Shown in pieces: positions 60,405 through 64,000 of a stretch of 64,000 nucleotides of DNA (positions are counted from its first letter, which is position 1; every line of letters starts with the position of its first letter). This stretch comes from Oscillospiraceae bacterium (GTDB taxonomy: Bacteria > Bacillota > Clostridia > Oscillospirales > Acutalibacteraceae). The stretch spans positions 21,099 to 85,098 of the forward strand of contig CADBBT010000002.1 in NCBI GenBank assembly GCA_902792985.1, written 5' to 3'. A program made the position numbers and the translations under genes. The notes beneath the pieces were generated by a model. That model made no database searches, was not told the DNA's origin, and saw only the letters and a program-made list of their open reading frames with translations.

Positions 60405-62342
60405 TTACGCTGCTTTCTTTGCAGCCTTGTTTTGGTTTTTCTTGAGTACCGTGAGCATCAGTGCGCCTGCAACGGAGCCTGCGATCAGAGAAATGATGTA
60501 GCCGAGCGGATGTTCAACCACTGCGAAGGTAAAGATGCCGCCGTGCGGTGCCGGGCAGGCACAGTTGAAGAGTGCGCACACAGCGCCCGAAACACCTGCG
60601 CCGACCATGCAGGACGGGATGACGCGCAGCGGGTCGGATGCCGCGTAGGGAATTGCGCCTTCGGTGATGAAGCACAGACCCATCAAATAGTTTACGGGGC
60701 CGCTCTTGAGCTCCTGTGCCGTCCACTTGTTCTTGTTGAAGGTGGTGGAAAGTGCAATTGCAATCGGAGGAACCATACCGCCGATCATAACGGCCGCCAT
60801 GATCCATGTGTTGCCTGCCGCGATTGCCGCTGTGCCGAAGACGTAGGCCGCTTTGTTGAACGGGCCGCCCATATCAATCGCCATCATCGCCGCGAGAACG
60901 ATGGAGAGCAGGAGTCTGCTGGTGTCGCCAAGGTTTGTAAGGAAGTTGGAAAGTCCGGTGTTGAGAAGGCCGACAACGGGGTTGATCAGAAGCATGACAA
61001 CACCGATCAGCAGGGTGCCGAAAAGCGGATAGATGAAGACCGGCTTGATGCCGTCCATCGACTTCGGCAGCCAGTTGAACGCTTTTTTCAAAAGGTTGAC
61101 AAGCAGACCTGCAACGAAACCGGCGAGCAGTGCGCCGAGGAAGCCGGAAACGGCCGTGTCGTCGCCTGTCGGCATGGTAAGCGTTGCGCCTGTTGTTGCA
61201 AGATAGCCGCCGACAATACCGGGCAGAAGACCGGGACGGTCTGCGATCGACATGGAGATATAACCGGCAAGAACGGGAAGCATAAACGCGAACGCCGCTT
61301 TACCGATCCAGAAGACAACCGCAGCCACGGGGTTGGTGAAGCCGAAGTTGCCGCCGACGTCTGCGTTGCCTGCGATCGTATCGATCAGGAAGCCGAGCGC
61401 GATCAGAACACCGCCGCCGACAACGAAAGGAAGCATATGGGAAACGCCGTTCATCAAATGCTTGTAAACCTTGCGTCCGAAGCCTTCGCCGTCGCCTGCC
61501 GCATCCTCCGACGCGTCTGCGGAATCGCTGTGATACACAGGCGCCTGCTTGTTGAGGATTTTGTTGATCAGCTCTTCGGGTTTGTTGATGCCGTTGGAAA
61601 CTGCCGTCTTGTAAACGGGTTTGCCGTCAAATCGTGCCATTTCAACGTTTCTGTCCACCGCGCAGATAATGCCGTCGCAGTTGGCGATTTCCTCTTTGGT
61701 AAGCACGTTCTTTGCGCCGCCGGAGCCATCGGTTTCAACCTTAATGGTAACGCCCATTTTTTCAGCCGCCTTTTCCAGCGCTTCGGCTGCCATATAGGTG
61801 TGGGCGATGCCGGTCGGGCAGGCGGTGACTGCGAGGATCTGATAGCCCGTTTTGGGTGCCTCTTTTACAACAGGCTCCTCGGGATATTTCTCAGCCTCGG
61901 CCTTGTCGATGATTGCGAGATATTCCGCGGGCGTTTTTGCCGCACGCAGCTTTGCGCAAAACGCGGGATCCATGAGCATGACCATCAGACGCGAGAGAAT
62001 TTCAAGATGAAGATCTCCGTCCAGCGGCGCCGCGATCATGAACAGGATGTCTGACGGCATACCGTCGGGTGCGCCGTAATCCACGCCGCCGGGCACTGTG
62101 ATGGCGGCAAGGCCCGGCACTTTCACGCTGTCGCTTTTTGCGTGAGGCACCGCGATGCCTTCGCCGATTGCGGTGGAACTCTGGCTTTCTCTGGCCAGGA
62201 TCGCGCCTTTGTAGGTTTCGGCATCGTTGAGATTGCCGGCACCCGCATGCAGCGCAACCATTTTGTCAATCGCTTCGTCCTTTGTGGAAACGGAAGCGTT
62301 CAACGCAATGGCGTCAGCTTTGAGTAAATCGATGATTCTCAT
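60405..62342 (-). CDS. fruA: PTS fructose transporter, fused IIA-IIB-IIC
   Basis: 645 residues. The IIA domain (1-~150) has GIAVPHAKSDSV with phospho-acceptor His67. IIB (~165-265) has AVTACPTGIAHTYMAAEAL with Cys175. A ~30-residue acidic linker follows (SDSADASEDAAGDGEG). IIC (~295-640) has about eight to ten helices with GGGVLIALGF and PHGGIFTF. The protein imports fructose as fructose-1-phosphate, fed by HPr and enzyme I encoded downstream; fruK then makes fructose-1,6-bisphosphate. The domain order A-B-C is that of Firmicutes FruA. Confidence 0.95.
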   Translation of the reverse strand: MRIIDLLKADAIALNASVSTKDEAIDKMVALHAGAGNLNDAETYKGAILARESQSSTAIGEGIAVPHAKSDSVKVPGLAAITVPGGVDYGAPDGMPSDILFMIAAPLDGDLHLEILSRLMVMLMDPAFCAKLRAAKTPAEYLAIIDKAEAEKYPEEPVVKEAPKTGYQILAVTACPTGIAHTYMAAEALEKAAEKMGVTIKVETDGSGGAKNVLTKEEIANCDGIICAVDRNVEMARFDGKPVYKTAVSNGINKPEELINKILNKQAPVYHSDSADASEDAAGDGEGFGRKVYKHLMNGVSHMLPFVVGGGVLIALGFLIDTIAGNADVGGNFGFTNPVAAVVFWIGKAAFAFMLPVLAGYISMSIADRPGLLPGIVGGYLATTGATLTMPTGDDTAVSGFLGALLAGFVAGLLVNLLKKAFNWLPKSMDGIKPVFIYPLFGTLLIGVVMLLINPVVGLLNTGLSNFLTNLGDTSRLLLSIVLAAMMAIDMGGPFNKAAYVFGTAAIAAGNTWIMAAVMIGGMVPPIAIALSTTFNKNKWTAQELKSGPVNYLMGLCFITEGAIPYAASDPLRVIPSCMVGAGVSGAVCALFNCACPAPHGGIFTFAVVEHPLGYIISLIAGSVAGALMLTVLKKNQNKAAKKAA

Positions 62343-62367
62343 AGTATTTCCTCCTTGTTAATTAATA

Positions 62368-63285
62368 TCAGCTTTTGCTAATATCCAGTAATTCAAAAAT
62401 GCGGTCAATGTCCGCTTTCTCCGCAAGCCCTTCGGAAAAGGCCGTTGCGTTTCCGCATACCGTGCCGAGCCGCAGCGCGTGGGCGTAATCGTTCGATTGG
62501 ATGTAGCCTGCAATGAAGCCGCCCACCATACTGTCGCCGCAGCCGACGGAGTTGACGAGTGTTCCTTTTGCGTTGCCGATTTTGTACGCTTTGCCGGTTT
62601 CGTCAATCAGCATGGCGCCGTCCTTGGAACGCGAAACGAGCACATTTCGCGCACCCATTTTCTGCAGCTTTCTTGCGTAGGTTTCAATTTCTGCGTCCGT
62701 TTTGGTTGTAACACCGAATAGATCTCCGAGCTCGTGATGATTGGGCTTTACGAGAAACGGCTTGTATTTCAGCACGTTCAAAAGCAAGCTTCCCGTTGTG
62801 TCAACCACAAAGTTTACGCCTTTTCCGTCCAGCCTTTGCAGCATACGCTCATAGATATCCGCAGGCAGTGTGCGCGGCACGGAGCCCGCAAGCACCAGAT
62901 AATCGCCGGCTTTGATTTCGTCAAGCTTTTCGAGCAGTTCTTCAATTTCGCTTTCGGAAATGTCGGGACCCTGCGCGTTGATATCCAGTTCGGTGTCCGC
63001 CTTGATTTTAACATTGATTCTTGTGCTTCCGCTTCTCAGCCGGTTGAAATCGCAGTTGATCGCGTCGTGTTTCAGCATGCGTTCGAGTGCATCACCCGTA
63101 AAACCTGCGACAAAGCCGAGCGCCTTGTTTTCAACGCCGAGCCTTGTGAGGATCACAGATACGTTGATGCCTTTGCCGCCGTAATACAGCGTTTCCTCTT
63201 TGGAACGGTTGATGTCGTCAAAACGGAGCGTTCCGACCTTCATCACGTAATCCAGCGCCGGATTCAGGGTTACTGTGTAAATCAT
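62368..63285 (-). CDS. fruK: 1-phosphofructokinase
   Basis: 305 residues from the ATG at 63285 (MIYTVTLNPALDYV, the standard PfkB-family start). GGKGINVSVILTRLG is PfkB signature 1 and VNSVGCGDSMVGGFIAG signature 2 with the catalytic Asp. It phosphorylates fructose-1-phosphate to fructose-1,6-bisphosphate. Its start overlaps the fruR stop by four bases (ATGA), so the two are translationally coupled. A longer in-frame start at 63357 is rejected because it lies inside fruR. Confidence 0.95.
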   Translation of the reverse strand: MIYTVTLNPALDYVMKVGTLRFDDINRSKEETLYYGGKGINVSVILTRLGVENKALGFVAGFTGDALERMLKHDAINCDFNRLRSGSTRINVKIKADTELDINAQGPDISESEIEELLEKLDEIKAGDYLVLAGSVPRTLPADIYERMLQRLDGKGVNFVVDTTGSLLLNVLKYKPFLVKPNHHELGDLFGVTTKTDAEIETYARKLQKMGARNVLVSRSKDGAMLIDETGKAYKIGNAKGTLVNSVGCGDSMVGGFIAGYIQSNDYAHALRLGTVCGNATAFSEGLAEKADIDRIFELLDISKS

Positions 63286-64000
63286 GTTGCATCCACCTCC
63301 TTGATGACGGTTTTTGATTGGATCTCGGGATCGGTGCATCTGTCGCAGATGATGCACGACGAATCGATCGGCGCAACGGTGACGGCGGATACCTTGCCGA
63401 ACTTGGAGGCGTCCGTCAGCACGTAGCTGACAAAGCTTCGTTCCATCGCCACGACTTTGATGGTTGCTTCTTCCATGTCGGTGGTTGTGAAGCCCTGCTT
63501 TTCGGTGATGCCGTTGATCCCGATAAATGCTTTTGAAAAGTTATACTGCTGCAGATTCGTTGCGGCAACAACGCCCGTGATCGCTTCCGTGGAGCGTTTC
63601 AGCTCGCCGCCGAGCACGGTGACACGACAGCCCTTTGCCGCAAGCTCCTGTGCGTGCGCGATGCCGTTTGTAACATACCGTGCCTTGGTGTTTGTGATCG
63701 CGCAGGCAAGCAAAAATGTTGTGGAGCCCGCGTCAATGAACACATAATCATCGTCCCGGATGAGCGAAGAAGCGTATGCGGCAATTTTTGATTTTGCAGC
63801 ATAGTTGGCGTTGACCTTTTTATTGATGGTTTCCTCCCGGTTGAGAAATTCCTGCGAGAGAAGCATAGCCCCGCCGCGAACCTTGTTGATTTTACCGATT
63901 GCGGTCAGCGCTGCCAGGTCGCGCCTGATGGTGGATTCGCTTGCGCCGAAAACATCGCAAAGCTCAGAGACGGTCACGCTCCCCTTGTTACTGATGAGCT
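63282..64000 (-). CDS. fruR: DeoR-family transcriptional regulator of the fru operon, 5' end outside window
   Basis: About 238 residues are visible. The partial DeoR helix-turn-helix (NKGSVTVSELCDVFGASEST, then IRRDLAAL) is followed by the sugar-phosphate-binding DeoRC domain: FIDAGSTTFLLACAI, RVTVLGGELKRSTEAITG, FIGINGI and VSYVLTDASKFGK. Regulators of this type usually sense fructose-1-phosphate and repress their own fru operon. The reading frame is open to the window edge. Confident in family and context; the symbol is by synteny. Confidence 0.9.
   Translation of the reverse strand, partial: LISNKGSVTVSELCDVFGASESTIRRDLAALTAIGKINKVRGGAMLLSQEFLNREETINKKVNANYAAKSKIAAYASSLIRDDDYVFIDAGSTTFLLACAITNTKARYVTNGIAHAQELAAKGCRVTVLGGELKRSTEAITGVVAATNLQQYNFSKAFIGINGITEKQGFTTTDMEEATIKVVAMERSFVSYVLTDASKFGKVSAVTVAPIDSSCIICDRCTDPEIQSKTVIKEVDAT

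Noticed and set aside
60432-62054. A long plus-strand frame opposite fruA
   Set aside because: fruA is intact with IIA, IIB and IIC motifs; the opposite frame is Asp/Arg/His-rich noise.
1-64000. Complete tRNA, rRNA, tmRNA or other standard RNA genes
   Set aside because: No full cloverleaf or conserved rRNA segment was recognised by eye. Only the 49106-49128 tRNA 3' fragment is supportable; tRNAscan-SE and Infernal runs would be decisive.

Overview
The window looks like a chromosomal segment of a gut-type, moderately GC-rich Gram-positive anaerobe of class Clostridia (Oscillospiraceae/Ruminococcaceae-like). Supporting signs are an HPr with both His15 and a regulatory Ser46, a membrane pyrophosphatase, a ferredoxin-type aldo/keto reductase, DUF6273 and BspA-type surface proteins, many small glycan operons, TnpV, and strong GGAGG ribosome binding sites with frequent TTG starts. 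The taxonomic call is inference from gene content. No rRNA, complete tRNA or CRISPR array was seen.

Layout. 1-4159 (minus): the start of hppA, then an operon of a phosphodiesterase-like EEP protein, an MBL-fold hydrolase and an unrecognised 507-residue protein. 4160-4367 is a divergent promoter region with two copies of a direct-repeat operator. 4368-9208 (plus): a five-gene operon of two Gfo/Idh/MocA dehydrogenases and three xylose-isomerase-like TIM barrels, probably for an oxidised sugar, inositol or glycoside. 9421-9565 is a leader with mutually exclusive hairpins in front of a DUF6273 surface protein. 11285-17436 (minus): an aldo/keto reductase and a housekeeping operon (DUF951, prfA, tsaC, coaE, a lytic transglycosylase, M18 aminopeptidase). 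17592-31013: an S1-domain protein, a secreted carboxylesterase, a glycan operon (glycosidase, GPH-type transporter, leucine-rich-repeat protein, GDPD), a SpoIIE-type phosphatase with a Cache-like sensor, an HD protein and pyrimidine-nucleoside phosphorylase.

31236-41440 is largely a graveyard: metallophosphoesterase and FN3-like remnants, TraX cut by an IS3 element, a GH130 fragment joined to a phage tape-measure fragment, and a NADAR fragment. An intact GH30/GPH-transporter pair, an acetyltransferase and an ATC-hydrolase-like gene lie among these. 41440-46606 holds an acyltransferase, a DMT transporter, a tyrosine phosphatase, a GH28-like enzyme and MntP.

46738-58450 is a mobile/defence island. 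It contains a frameshifted surface-protein gene, a tyrosine recombinase with helically phased iterons downstream, a 3' tRNA-Ser fragment, tnpV, a Fic protein with its own operator array, a four-helix-bundle (S23) protein between AT-rich inverted repeats, and a type I restriction-modification locus (hsdM, hsdS, an unrecognised membrane protein, hsdR). 58451-64000 (minus) is a fructose PTS operon (fruR, fruK, fruA, ptsH, ptsI) carrying its own general PTS proteins.

The best candidates for something undescribed are the membrane protein inside the hsd operon, the leader at 9421-9565, the phased iterons beside the integrase, and a recurring aromatic/amphipathic C-terminal tail on otherwise unrelated secreted proteins.
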